Below are positions 25,844 to 34,230 of a stretch of 60,003 nucleotides of DNA, one piece after another (positions within the stretch are counted from its first letter, which is position 1; each line of letters begins with the position of its first letter). The stretch covers positions 1-60,003 of the forward strand of contig JAJZWL010000006.1 in NCBI GenBank assembly GCA_021846685.1, read 5' to 3'. This DNA is from a bacterium (GTDB lineage Bacteria; Patescibacteria; Dojkabacteria; JAKAPS01; JAJZLI01). The notes under the pieces were generated by a model. It was not told where the DNA came from and did not search any database. It was given only the letters and a program-made list of their open reading frames with translations. Both the position numbers and the translations under genes were made by a program.

Positions 25844-26010
25844 GTCAAAAGAAAGGATAAATAATGGCTAGATACCCAAAGATATTTCGGAGAAAAATGA
25901 TTAAGGTGATCGTCATAGCAGTAATACTGACAGTTAAAAGTTCTATTTCTTATAAACTTTTTGCGAAAAACAAACCGTCAGACGTCAAAAGAAAGGATAA
26001 ATAATGGCTA
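25844..26010 (+). repeat. Tandem duplication of leader, ribosome site and gene start
   Basis: A 27-base identical stretch occurs at 25844-25870 and again 140 bases later at 25984-26010. It covers AAAGAAAGGATAAATAATGG, that is, a strong Shine-Dalgarno, the ATG and the first codons. Similarity continues into the coding parts (GTCATAGCAGTAAT in both). The unit is therefore a 140-bp partial tandem duplication. Confidence 0.8.
25864..26004 (+). CDS. 46-residue small protein, truncated duplicate
   Basis: Starts MARYPKIFRRKMIKVIVIAVIL and aligns with the start of the next protein (MAKLPKKFQIKMVVIAVIM), then diverges into a basic tail (SDVKRKDK) read from the duplicated leader. It has one hydrophobic segment. 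GAAAGGA, 7 bases before the ATG, is a canonical ribosome-binding site. The stop overlaps the next start (TAATG), so it may translationally couple or regulate the downstream gene, or simply be a duplication relic. Confidence 0.55.
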   Translation: MARYPKIFRRKMIKVIVIAVILTVKSSISYKLFAKNKPSDVKRKDK

Positions 26011-26387
26011 AATTACCAAAGAAATTCCAAATTAAGATGGTTGTCATAGCAGTAATTATGCTAGTTCTAGGTAGTTTAACTCCCTGGCTGCTAATCAACT
26101 CGACAATACTTCCATCCTCTAGGACGACATCTCTGTTCATATTCGCAATTGTACTTGGGATCATAATGATTGTTCCAAAACAATTCAGAGTACCACTTGT
26201 TATGACTGCTGGGTTTTTCACCTTAGGGCTTCAAATCCCATTATGGTTAAATACCACAGAATTCATGAGCTTGGCAACTCTAGTTGTTCTACTAGTTATA
26301 CTAGTAACAATTCAGATCATACAAGACAAAACACGAAATATAGAAATCGTAAAATTCGGGGAATCAAGAAAGGATCAAGTCATTTAA
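26004..26387 (+). CDS. Small polytopic membrane protein of foreign composition
   Basis: 127 residues with about four hydrophobic segments (VVIAVIMLVLGSLTPWLL, TSLFIFAIVLGIIMIV, VPLVMTAGFFTLGLQIPL, ATLVVLLVILVTIQII) and a short charged C-terminus. I do not recognise a family. Base composition is about 40% G+C by hand count of 26041-26280 (95 of 240), against about 17% just downstream, and codon choice includes CTG, CTC, TCC and ACG, which are rare here. GAAAGGA, 7 bases upstream, is a strong ribosome site. It is probably recently acquired, or under unusual codon selection. Confidence 0.7.
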   Translation: MAKLPKKFQIKMVVIAVIMLVLGSLTPWLLINSTILPSSRTTSLFIFAIVLGIIMIVPKQFRVPLVMTAGFFTLGLQIPLWLNTTEFMSLATLVVLLVILVTIQIIQDKTRNIEIVKFGESRKDQVI

Positions 26388-26395
26388 TCATGTAC

Positions 26396-26459
26396 AAAGA
26401 GAGAGCTCTGCTTAATTATTCACACCTAAACAGTGTAAAAAATAAGCAACTCTCTCTTT
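26396..26459 (+). terminator. Long hairpin after the 26004 gene
   Basis: AAAGAGAGAG (26396-26405) pairs perfectly with CTCTCTCTTT (26450-26459). Inside it are GCTTA with TAAGC and ACAC with GTGT, giving a multi-part stem, followed by a pyrimidine-rich stretch. It probably terminates the foreign-looking transcript. It could also be an attenuator, though the next gene has its own promoter. Confidence 0.6.
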
Positions 26460-26487
26460 CCTATATCTATTATCCATAAAATATGTA

Positions 26488-26493
26488 TATAAT
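26488..26493 (+). promoter_or_regulatory. -10 box of Nudix gene (leaderless)
   Basis: TATAAT with 8 bases to the ATG at 26502. Confidence 0.6.
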
Positions 26494-26501
26494 AAGTACA
26501 T

Positions 26502-26951
26502 ATGTATAGAAAAGGTGTTGTTGCAATTATTCTAAATAATCAAAATCAAATTTTATTAGTAAATTTAACTAATTTCGAAGAAAATTTTTATTCAATACCC
26601 GGAGGTGGTAGTGAAAAGGGAGAGAGTAGTACAGATACTCTTAAAAGAGAAATTTTTGAAGAACTAGGAATAGAACCTAATAAAATAAGTATTATTAAAA
26701 AATCAAATACAATTTATAAATTTAATTTCCAAGTACCAACTATAAAAGATGGAAAAGAATATATTGGTCAGGAAAAGGAATGTTTCTTAGTAAAATTTAA
26801 AGGAATAGAGAGTGATATAAAATTATCAAAAAATGAAGTAAGGAAATATTTATGGTCTGATTATAAAAATTTATATGAATATCTGTTATTTGAAGAACAA
26901 TTAGACTCAATTCAAACATTTATAAAAGAGCTTTGTCCTCAAATTTTATAA
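26502..26951 (+). CDS. Nudix hydrolase
   Basis: 149 residues with the complete Nudix box G35-x5-E41-x7-R49-E50-x2-E53-E54-x-G56 (in GGGSEKGE through EELGI). Such enzymes hydrolyse nucleoside diphosphates linked to another group. The N-terminal MYRKGVVAIILNNQNQILLV and the SIPGGG loop are typical of small housecleaning members. Exact substrate not readable. It has its own leaderless promoter directly after the terminator of the foreign-looking locus. Confidence 0.92.
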   Translation: MYRKGVVAIILNNQNQILLVNLTNFEENFYSIPGGGSEKGESSTDTLKREIFEELGIEPNKISIIKKSNTIYKFNFQVPTIKDGKEYIGQEKECFLVKFKGIESDIKLSKNEVRKYLWSDYKNLYEYLLFEEQLDSIQTFIKELCPQIL

Positions 26952-26998
26952 TATAAAAAACTTATATATTTTTTAAATAAAAAATACAAGAGGTAAAT

Positions 26999-27748
26999 AT
27001 GCATAAACAAACATTTTTCATACAAAATAGAGAAGGATTAAAAATATCAGTTACAAGTAATATAAATAAGAATAATACTAAATTAGTATTTGTAATGCAT
27101 GGGTTATTAGGTTCTCAAAATCAAACCCTAATAAAAAAAATTTCCCAAACATTTAAAAATAAAGATTTTAATGTAATTTCTTTTGATACTACTAACTCTA
27201 ATGGAAAAAGTGATGGAGATATAAATAATGCTTGTGTTAAAAACTATTATAATGATTTAGAAGATGTAATTAATTGGGCATCAACTCAAGATTGGTATTC
27301 TGAACCATTTACCCTTATAGGACATAGTGTAGGAGGATTTTCAGTAGCCTTTTATGCAGAAAAATATCCAAAAAAAGTATGCGCATTAGAATTAATTTCT
27401 CCTTTTATATCTGGGCTTTTAAGTTTAGAAGCATATAATAAAATATATATGTATAATCCTCAAAAAATAGAAGATTTACCTTTTGCATATTTTGAAGGAC
27501 TAGGTTATACATTATTTTCATTAATAGAAAATCTTATAATGCCAGTCATTATAATAATTGGAGAAAAAGATAGAACTATTCTACCTAATCATGCTAGAAT
27601 ACTATATGAATCTTTACCAGGGAAAAAAGAATTTCATATTATAAAAAACGCACCTCATACATTTAGAAATACTGGGCATTTAAAAGAAATTAATAGAATT
27701 TCAGAAAACTGGATTAATAAAATTTTAATTAATAAAAAAAGTATATAA
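26999..27748 (+). CDS. Alpha/beta hydrolase
   Basis: 249 residues: oxyanion HG motif in FVMHGLLGSQ (about 31-40), nucleophile elbow IGHSVGGFS with S110, acid in IIGEKDRTI, histidine in APHTFRN. It belongs to the serine aminopeptidase/acylglycerol-lipase-like group and has no signal peptide. AAGAGGTAAAT before the ATG gives a weak ribosome site. Substrate unknown. Confidence 0.85.
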   Translation: MHKQTFFIQNREGLKISVTSNINKNNTKLVFVMHGLLGSQNQTLIKKISQTFKNKDFNVISFDTTNSNGKSDGDINNACVKNYYNDLEDVINWASTQDWYSEPFTLIGHSVGGFSVAFYAEKYPKKVCALELISPFISGLLSLEAYNKIYMYNPQKIEDLPFAYFEGLGYTLFSLIENLIMPVIIIIGEKDRTILPNHARILYESLPGKKEFHIIKNAPHTFRNTGHLKEINRISENWINKILINKKSI

Positions 27749-27803
27749 TAAACGTATTTAAAAAAATATCGTTATTAATACTCATTAATAATTAAGTATA
27801 ATT

Positions 27804-28646
27804 GTGAAAAATAAGTATAATATTGCATTAATAATTATAGTAGTTATCATCTTAATCTTAGGAATATATTTTTTTCTATCATATTCTAATTCTACATTAA
27901 AAGATTTATCTAAAAATATCCAATCTCGAGAATCTAAAATAAATAGTTTTAATTTTACACTTAGAAGTTTACAGAATAATAATTCTAATTCATATATTTT
28001 TTCTCAAAATCTTGAAATAACAGGGGCAGAAAAATATAGTAATTCAAATATAGCTGAAAGTGGAGTATATTTTGTACCAATAGGGAAAACTGCTTTAAGC
28101 AATGCATCTAATGTGAAATTAAATTTTACCAAAATTAATAAAGAATATTTTGCTAAAGTATTTAATTCTAATGTTTGGTACAAATATGAAAATAAATACC
28201 CAATAATCCATTTTTCTTATCTTAATAAATCTCCGTTCTTGAATATTAATCCCAATAATATAAAGTATTTAGGAAACACAGAACTTAATGGGAAAAATGT
28301 AAAAGAGTATAGTGCTAATATCTCAAACTCTAATATAAAGAATACAAATTTTTATAATTTATATGCAAAAGGAATAATTAATAAAGATGAAGCAATTATC
28401 AAACTTACTTCATCTGCTATTAATAAACCTACAATAAGTAACCTAACAGAGCATATATATTTATCAAATAATAATACAATATATAAAGAAGTTTATAACT
28501 ACAATATATTTATACAAACAAATACTCAAGTAACATTAACAATAGATTTTTCAAAAATTAATGAGAGTCTTAAAATTAATGCACCAAATACATATAAAAT
28601 TTTCACAGAAACACCTAAAACAGCTCCATTTGCATTTCCATTTTAA
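27804..28646 (+). CDS. Anchored extracytoplasmic protein, LolA/LprG-like size
   Basis: 280 residues. An N-terminal membrane segment (ALIIIVVIILILGIYFFLSY) precedes a beta-rich, Asn/Ser-rich external domain. The GTG start is uncertain: a TATAAT (27797-27802) ends one base before it, so transcription may start inside the present frame. Strands such as NGKNVKEYSANIS and IYKEVYNYNIFIQTNTQVTLTIDFSKIN recall antiparallel lipid-binding barrels, but I do not claim membership. Its stop codon overlaps that of the convergent GlsB-like gene. Confidence 0.65.
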   Translation: MKNKYNIALIIIVVIILILGIYFFLSYSNSTLKDLSKNIQSRESKINSFNFTLRSLQNNNSNSYIFSQNLEITGAEKYSNSNIAESGVYFVPIGKTALSNASNVKLNFTKINKEYFAKVFNSNVWYKYENKYPIIHFSYLNKSPFLNINPNNIKYLGNTELNGKNVKEYSANISNSNIKNTNFYNLYAKGIINKDEAIIKLTSSAINKPTISNLTEHIYLSNNNTIYKEVYNYNIFIQTNTQVTLTIDFSKINESLKINAPNTYKIFTETPKTAPFAFPF

Positions 28647-28885
28647 ATCATTAAATTTTGTCCTAACAACAAAAATACACTCCCTCCTATTATAGCTAAT
28701 AATAAACTAAAGGGGTTAAATAATTTGAATCCGAAACCACCTAAGAGACTTATTAAAGTTCCTCCTATAAAACTACCTATAACTGATAAAGTAATACTCT
28801 TTGTTCTATTAATTTTACTATGAAAAAAGTAAAAATTAGCTAGACCAATCAATATACCTGCTATTATCCATGAGATTACTGCCAT
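28643..28885 (-). CDS. GlsB/YeaQ/YmgE family membrane protein (2)
   Basis: 80 residues with three hydrophobic segments; the opening MAVISWIIAGILIGLANF and the glycine-rich SVIGSFIGGTLISLLGGFGF fit the family. Less canonical than the copy at 17516. Convergent with the 27804 gene, the two stop codons sharing TTAA. Confidence 0.75.
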   Translation of the reverse strand: MAVISWIIAGILIGLANFYFFHSKINRTKSITLSVIGSFIGGTLISLLGGFGFKLFNPFSLLLAIIGGSVFLLLGQNLMI

Positions 28886-28938
28886 GATTATTTAGATATA
28901 ATATATATAAAGCATATAGAAAATAAATTAAAACTATA

Positions 28939-29388
28939 TTAATTCTTTTTATTATAGATTGATAAATATCTACCTAATATTAAAAATCCTATAACAATAA
29001 TTTCATAAATAATAATATCAATTATAAATTCCTTTACCAAGATACTTATATATTGAGCTTTCGTTAATATGATATTTTGACTATTTTGTGAATAAAAATA
29101 AATCCAAGGTTTTGTAATATAAGTTTCTATATAAAAAGAAATAATAAAAACAATAATTTGAAGGACTAATAAAAAAGAAAAACAATATATAGATAATTTT
29201 TTTAATTTTTGCTTATTCCTATATCCTATAACAAAAAAAACAGATATAGAGTATAGCAATAGCAAATAAAAAACTATAATTGTTAAATATTGGAATCTAT
29301 ATAAAAACAGACTAACTATAGATAATACTATATATATTATTAAATATATATATAAAATTTTTGGATAAAAAAGATTTTTAATCTTCAT
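28939..29388 (-). CDS. Four-helix membrane protein of unknown family
   Basis: 149 residues with about four membrane segments (residues about 10-30, 33-55, 68-92, 120-142) and a connecting loop that includes YSQNSQNIILTKAQ. The N-terminus is basic (MKIKNLFYPK), putting it inside. I cannot assign a family or function. It lies 53 bases upstream of the GlsB-like gene on the same strand and may be cotranscribed with it. Confidence 0.6.
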   Translation of the reverse strand: MKIKNLFYPKILYIYLIIYIVLSIVSLFLYRFQYLTIIVFYLLLLYSISVFFVIGYRNKQKLKKLSIYCFSFLLVLQIIVFIISFYIETYITKPWIYFYSQNSQNIILTKAQYISILVKEFIIDIIIYEIIVIGFLILGRYLSIYNKKN

Positions 29389-29508
29389 TTCTCTAATTAT
29401 ATACTCTTGCGATTTTTACATCAATAAGAGATAGTACTTGTATAACAAATTAGATTATTTATTTTGTGTTTATCAATATATCTGATAATATCTTTTAAAT
29501 ATAAACAT

Positions 29509-30312
29509 ATGAGTACAAGATTAGATACAATAGAATACTTAGACAAAAATATAGGATTTTTCCCAATATTTAATAATACTATTACAAATGCATTTTCTTG
29601 GGGGGAAAATGTTGGGAATATGTCCTTTAACTATGGAGACAGAAAAGAAGTTAAATTGAGAATTATTAAATTTTTACAAAAAATATCTATTAATAATATA
29701 CAAAGTATTGTGAATATAGAACCAGAACATAGTGATAATATAGTTTCTATAACTCGAAATAAATATAATTCTTTAAGATCTACTCCTGTAGGCAAAAGCA
29801 TTAACTGCGATACATTATTTACAAACACTAAAAATATAGCTTTATCTATAAAACCTGCAGATTGCACAGTTTCAATAATAAAAGCAATTGATATAAATAA
29901 CAAAATAATAATAGGATTAATTCATGCAGGAAGAAAAGGATTAGATCTATCTTTACCATATAAATCAATAGAATATTTAATACAACATTATGAAGTTAAT
30001 ATATCTAATATACAAATTGGGATAATACCATCAATTGGATTTGATAATTATTTTATTCAGAATATAGAAGAATTAAAGAATCCTATAATCTGGGAAAATT
30101 ATAGTAAGAAAAAAAATAATTATATATATCTAGATCTAAAATCTCTACTATTAAAACAATATCAAGATATAGGAATAAAAAATACACAAATACAATATTA
30201 TGATCTAGATACATTCAATTATGCAAAAGAAAAAATAAGCTTTTCTCATAGATATTCTCAAATGCATAAAGAAACTGCTAATGGTAGAATGATAGTAGTA
30301 GTTAAAATTTAA
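29509..30312 (+). CDS. Laccase-domain (YfiH/PgeF-like) protein
   Basis: 267 residues. The zinc-site pattern of PF02578 is present: a histidine in IEPEHSDNIV, a cysteine in KPADCTVS and a histidine in LIHAGRKGLD. Family members include purine-nucleoside-processing enzymes and a peptidoglycan-editing factor; which applies cannot be decided. A longer frame starts at 29464, but its first 15 residues (MCLSIYLIISFKYKH) are not family-like and MSTRLD at 29509 is a better start. It is convergent with a propeller gene and shares a TTAA stop overlap. Confidence 0.82.
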   Translation: MSTRLDTIEYLDKNIGFFPIFNNTITNAFSWGENVGNMSFNYGDRKEVKLRIIKFLQKISINNIQSIVNIEPEHSDNIVSITRNKYNSLRSTPVGKSINCDTLFTNTKNIALSIKPADCTVSIIKAIDINNKIIIGLIHAGRKGLDLSLPYKSIEYLIQHYEVNISNIQIGIIPSIGFDNYFIQNIEELKNPIIWENYSKKKNNYIYLDLKSLLLKQYQDIGIKNTQIQYYDLDTFNYAKEKISFSHRYSQMHKETANGRMIVVVKI

Positions 30313-31601
30313 TTAAAAGAATAAATATTCCCATTTCCTGTAATAGCATAAAAAATACCATTATAAAAACTCAAACCTGAAGCGATTTCATTTCCACCAA
30401 GGGTTCTTTTTGCAATAAATGATCCATTATTAGATTTTAATACATAAATATTCCCTGCAGTAGTAACAGCATACACTAATTTATTATTTATTATAAATGG
30501 TGCGTTTATCATGCTATTTACATGATATCTCCATAATATCTTTTTAGTATTTATATTCACTGCGAATATATCTCTTACAGTATTAGATGATGTATATAGA
30601 GTATTTCTAATAATAGTAGATACACTTCCTTCCATAGGGTCAGATGGTAGATTTATCAATCCATTTCCTTCATTTATAGTCCATATAATTTGACCAGTAT
30701 TAGCATTAATCTTATAAAGATACTCATTCCCCACATCAGCTTTATTATTAGTAAGATGAGTAGCATTGGTATATATATATCCTGCAGAATAGGTTGGAGT
30801 TGTATCATCTAAAGCTCCAGTAATATTAGGGAAATTATCTTTCCACTGAATTTTCTTGGTTTTTATATTTATATCAAAAAAAGTATAAGGAGATGCACTT
30901 CCAAAATATATATTATTATGTACTAATACAGCCGATGACATAGACACTATTGAACCTAGATTAATTGACCATAATAATTTCCCAGAAGAAGCAGATAAGG
31001 CATAAAATTTCTTATTTCCATTAGCAAAATATATTATTCCATTTTTATATACAGGAGTAGGCATATCCTCTCCTGGTGTACTATATTTCCACATAATCTT
31101 TCCTGTTTCAAGATTTATTCCATACATGGCATTAGGACCTAATCCTCTATATAAAACTGCCTTATTCTTTAAATCATATTTTATACTATTACCTGTCCCT
31201 ACATAGACCATATCTTGAGTTGGTACTACTACAGGATTTGTCATTACCCAATTAGGTAGTTGATCATGCCATAAAACCTTAAAATTACTTCTTTTAATTG
31301 CATAAAGAGCTCCTGTAGTATTTGATTGGTTCATTACTCCAACATAGATGATATCTCCACTCACAATAGGAGTAGTATCAAATCCTACTCCATTAATATT
31401 TTTTGCTAATATTACATGTGATAATAATGTCATTTCAGCTCCAGTAACAATATTATTATCATTCCCATTATTAGAATATTGATTATAACTACTATAGTAA
31501 TACGTTGTATTAGGAACAATTTTTTGAAGATGTATAATTAAAATCAGAGTAACTACTATAAGGACAAGTACTGTTAAATATATATAATAAGTTTTTTTCA
31601 C
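30309..31601 (-). CDS. Membrane-anchored PQQ-type beta-propeller protein
   Basis: 430 residues: membrane anchor at residues 4-24 (TYYIYLTVLVLIVVTLILIIH), a Ser/Tyr/Asn linker, then PQQ/BamB-like blades (ALYAIKRSNFKVLWHDQL, AMYGINLETGKIMWKYST, KFYALSASSGKLLWSINL, YLYKINANTGQIIWTINE). It is organised like the protein at 11585, with which it shares blades such as PVYKNGIIYFANGNKKFYAL, so the two are distant paralogues. A surface scaffold or binding role is likely; no quinone-enzyme active site is visible. Confidence 0.85.
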   Translation of the reverse strand: MKKTYYIYLTVLVLIVVTLILIIHLQKIVPNTTYYYSSYNQYSNNGNDNNIVTGAEMTLLSHVILAKNINGVGFDTTPIVSGDIIYVGVMNQSNTTGALYAIKRSNFKVLWHDQLPNWVMTNPVVVPTQDMVYVGTGNSIKYDLKNKAVLYRGLGPNAMYGINLETGKIMWKYSTPGEDMPTPVYKNGIIYFANGNKKFYALSASSGKLLWSINLGSIVSMSSAVLVHNNIYFGSASPYTFFDINIKTKKIQWKDNFPNITGALDDTTPTYSAGYIYTNATHLTNNKADVGNEYLYKINANTGQIIWTINEGNGLINLPSDPMEGSVSTIIRNTLYTSSNTVRDIFAVNINTKKILWRYHVNSMINAPFIINNKLVYAVTTAGNIYVLKSNNGSFIAKRTLGGNEIASGLSFYNGIFYAITGNGNIYSFN

Positions 31602-31676
31602 AAAATTTGTCCTTGAAATAAATTTATATACATAATATACACTTATATATAGAAAAATGTTTCACAACATAAAAAC

Positions 31677-32060
31677 TTAATCTTTAGCTATATTTACAAC
31701 ATTTCTTCTTTGAAATTCGACTACCTTTTCGAAAAATTCTTTTATAAGAATAGTATTTGATTTTGAAATTTGATCTATTATAATTTCAGAATTATCCATA
31801 TGAATAATTCTTACTCTACCAAAAAAAATCTTTTGATACACTAATACTCTATCTATGGTTTTTATACCAATATCTTCTATTGATTTAGTAATACCTCCTA
31901 AATGAAGAATAGTCTTTTCTATTGACCTTACCTGTATCTTATACTGAATTGGAGAAATAGGGTGTAAAAGTGTAACAGTTCTTACAGAAATAACCTCTGA
32001 TAATAATTCTTTGTCTTCAGGTGTCATATTTATATCGGGATTATTATTATAAGGATTCAT
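31677..32060 (-). CDS. Small protein with bacterial PH-like domain
   Basis: 127 residues, no membrane segment. After an acidic Asn/Pro-rich start, strands YKIQVRSIEKTILHLGGITKSIEDIGIKTIDRVLVYQKIFFGRVRIIHMD resemble the bPH_2 (YdbT-like) pattern, in which membrane-proximal PH-like domains carry an I-x-x-I-x-x-V-x-V-x-Q-x-x-F-G-x-x-x-I motif. A C-terminal amphipathic helix follows. The family match is moderate and the function unknown. It lies 76 bp upstream of the propeller gene on the same strand. Confidence 0.6.
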   Translation of the reverse strand: MNPYNNNPDINMTPEDKELLSEVISVRTVTLLHPISPIQYKIQVRSIEKTILHLGGITKSIEDIGIKTIDRVLVYQKIFFGRVRIIHMDNSEIIIDQISKSNTILIKEFFEKVVEFQRRNVVNIAKD

Positions 32061-32154
32061 TACATATATGATAAAGCTTTTTTAAAAATAAGTCTAATAT
32101 TTGTAATATTAATCTTTTAGTAATAGAATTAAAAACATTTAGTAAATAATTACA

Positions 32155-32865
32155 ATGAATAATAAAGTTATATTAGCAATTTCTGCCCATGAAGATGATT
32201 TAGATTTCGGGTGTTCAGGAACAATATCTAAATGGATAAATGAAGGAGCAAAAGTATATTATTTTATTCTAACAGATGGATCGAAAGGTTCTGATGATAA
32301 AAGTATTAATGAACAAGAATTAATTAAAGAAAGACAGGTAGAACAAGAAAATGCTGCAAAAGTTTTAGGAGTAGAAAAAGTTTTTTTTGGAAATTTTGAA
32401 GATGGGGCTCTTGAGGATAATAATATCGTTAGAAAAGAGATAGTAAAAATGATTAGGAGTATTAAACCAGATATTGTTATAACTATGGATCCTGAATTTT
32501 TATATAATTCTGAATATGGATTTATTAATCATCCTGATCATATTGCTGCAGCAAGAGCTACAATGTTTTCTGTATATCCATTCTCTAGAAATAGACCTTC
32601 TTTTAAAGAACTTTTACAAGAAGGATTAGAACCTCATAAAGTTTCTGAATTATTATTGATATCAATGGGTTCTGCAAAAGCAAATATGTATATAGATATA
32701 TCTTCTACTATTGATAACAAAATAGAGGCATTAAAAATGCATACTAGCCAATATGATGATTTTGATAAATTGAAAGAGATGATATTGAAAATGAGTAATA
32801 TAGCTGGAACTAAAAAGGGGTATCAATACGCAGAATCTTTTATTAGGATAGAAATAAAACAATAA
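32155..32865 (+). CDS. PIG-L (LmbE-like) deacetylase
   Basis: 236 residues. A zinc-dependent N-acetylglucosaminyl-type deacetylase: the metal/catalytic motif reads AHEDD (residues 11-15) where most members have AHPDD, and the third metal ligand lies in INHPDHIAA. FILTDGSKGS also fits. Likely substrates are N-acetylated sugars on lipids or small thiols. The family-typical C-terminal helix (ALKMHTSQYDDF) is complete. The downstream GH1 gene starts 54 bases later with its own promoter. Confidence 0.9.
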   Translation: MNNKVILAISAHEDDLDFGCSGTISKWINEGAKVYYFILTDGSKGSDDKSINEQELIKERQVEQENAAKVLGVEKVFFGNFEDGALEDNNIVRKEIVKMIRSIKPDIVITMDPEFLYNSEYGFINHPDHIAAARATMFSVYPFSRNRPSFKELLQEGLEPHKVSELLLISMGSAKANMYIDISSTIDNKIEALKMHTSQYDDFDKLKEMILKMSNIAGTKKGYQYAESFIRIEIKQ

Positions 32866-32900
32866 AATAAATAAATTACAAACTTTATGGGGTATGATTA

Positions 32901-32909
32901 TGATATAAT
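32901..32909 (+). promoter_or_regulatory. Extended -10 promoter of GH1 gene (leaderless)
   Basis: TGATATAAT is TGn plus TATAAT (32904-32909), 9 bases before the ATG at 32919. Confidence 0.65.
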
Positions 32910-32918
32910 ATAGTTCCT

Positions 32919-34211
32919 ATGACAGAAATATTCGAAAATATTCCTCAAGATTTTATGTTTGGTGCATCTACTGCTGGTGGCCAAGTAGAGGGAAATCATA
33001 ATAGCGATTGGGAGGATTTTGAAAAAAGAAATTCCATATCTCTTGCTGCAGATTCTAAAGCTAACAATAAAGATTATGGCAATGGATCTTTACCTCCTAA
33101 AACATATGAACTACTAAAAGATGAGCTTTCAGATCCTTTAAATTATATATCAGGAAGTGCAGCAGGGTGGAGACAAGGTCATTACATTGAAGATCTAGAC
33201 TTAGCTCAAGATATGGGGTTAACAGCTATAAGGTTTTCCCCAGAAAGATCTTGGCTCCAACCATCTTCTTCCCCCATATTAGATGAAGAGGCTATAGTAC
33301 ATTATAGAAAATTTATTGATGAATGTATAAAAAGAGGGATAGAACCAATTCCTACACTTTTTCATTTCACTAATCCTTTATGGATTCAGAATAAAGGTGG
33401 TTGGGAAAATAAAGATATTAGAGAAAGTTATAATAGATATACAAAATCGTTGTTACAGTCACTTGATAGAGAATTTAGACATGTCTTAACTATTAATGAA
33501 CCTGAAGTATATACTTTTATGGGGTGGATAGCAGGAGAATGGCCTCAAGAGAGAAAAATTGCTTTAATAAAAGCGATGCATGTAAGAAAAAATTTAATTG
33601 AAGCACATAAAAAAATGTATTCTACTATAAAAGAATATGATGATACAATATTAATATCAGCATCTGTAAATTTACAAGACATAGAACCCTCCTCTTCAAG
33701 AAAATCAGACAAAATAGGCACATCTTTATCTGAAAAAATGTCAAATACACTATTCCTCCCAAAAATTAAAGATGAAATAGACTTTATTGCATTGAATCAT
33801 TATCTTCATAACGTACAAAGAGGAGTAATTCCTATAAAATATATAGATACAGGGGAACCAAAATCTGATATTGGATGGAATCTAAACCCAGATAGTTTAT
33901 ACAGAGTATTATTATCTTTACGAAAATATAAAAAACCTATTATTATTACAGAACATGGGGTAGCAGATAAAAAAGATACTAATAGATCTCAAGTTTTGAT
34001 TAATGCAATAAGCTCTATTAATAGAGCTATTGGAGAAGGGATAGATGTACGAGGATATTTGCACTGGTCATTAATTGATAATTTTGAATGGGATAAAGGA
34101 AAAGCAATGAGATTTGGACTAATTGAAGTAGATTATAAAACACAAAAAAGAACTCCTAGAAAAAGTGCCACTACTTATGCTGATATTATAAGGAAGACTA
34201 GATATAAATAA
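32919..34211 (+). CDS. GH1 family beta-glycosidase
   Basis: 430 residues, full length, cytoplasmic. The retaining active site is complete: acid/base E194 in TINEPEVY and nucleophile E345 in IITEHGVAD. The opening FMFGASTAGGQVEGN carries the substrate-binding Q and ends at the usual N. The barrel strand TLFHFTNPLW differs from the common TLHHFTLPLW, and FSPERSWLQP replaces FSIEWSRIxP, so substrate preference may be unusual. It likely hydrolyses beta-glucosides or beta-galactosides, possibly oligosaccharides taken from a host or from debris. Confidence 0.93.
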   Translation: MTEIFENIPQDFMFGASTAGGQVEGNHNSDWEDFEKRNSISLAADSKANNKDYGNGSLPPKTYELLKDELSDPLNYISGSAAGWRQGHYIEDLDLAQDMGLTAIRFSPERSWLQPSSSPILDEEAIVHYRKFIDECIKRGIEPIPTLFHFTNPLWIQNKGGWENKDIRESYNRYTKSLLQSLDREFRHVLTINEPEVYTFMGWIAGEWPQERKIALIKAMHVRKNLIEAHKKMYSTIKEYDDTILISASVNLQDIEPSSSRKSDKIGTSLSEKMSNTLFLPKIKDEIDFIALNHYLHNVQRGVIPIKYIDTGEPKSDIGWNLNPDSLYRVLLSLRKYKKPIIITEHGVADKKDTNRSQVLINAISSINRAIGEGIDVRGYLHWSLIDNFEWDKGKAMRFGLIEVDYKTQKRTPRKSATTYADIIRKTRYK

Positions 34212-34230
34212 ACTCTCTATTATGATTATG

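Noticed and set aside
26243..26479. 78-residue frame overlapping the foreign-looking membrane-protein gene
   Set aside because: Reads through the terminator-like hairpin and has Ser/Asn/Thr/His-rich sequence without family features; the 26004 frame has the ribosome site and hydrophobic pattern.
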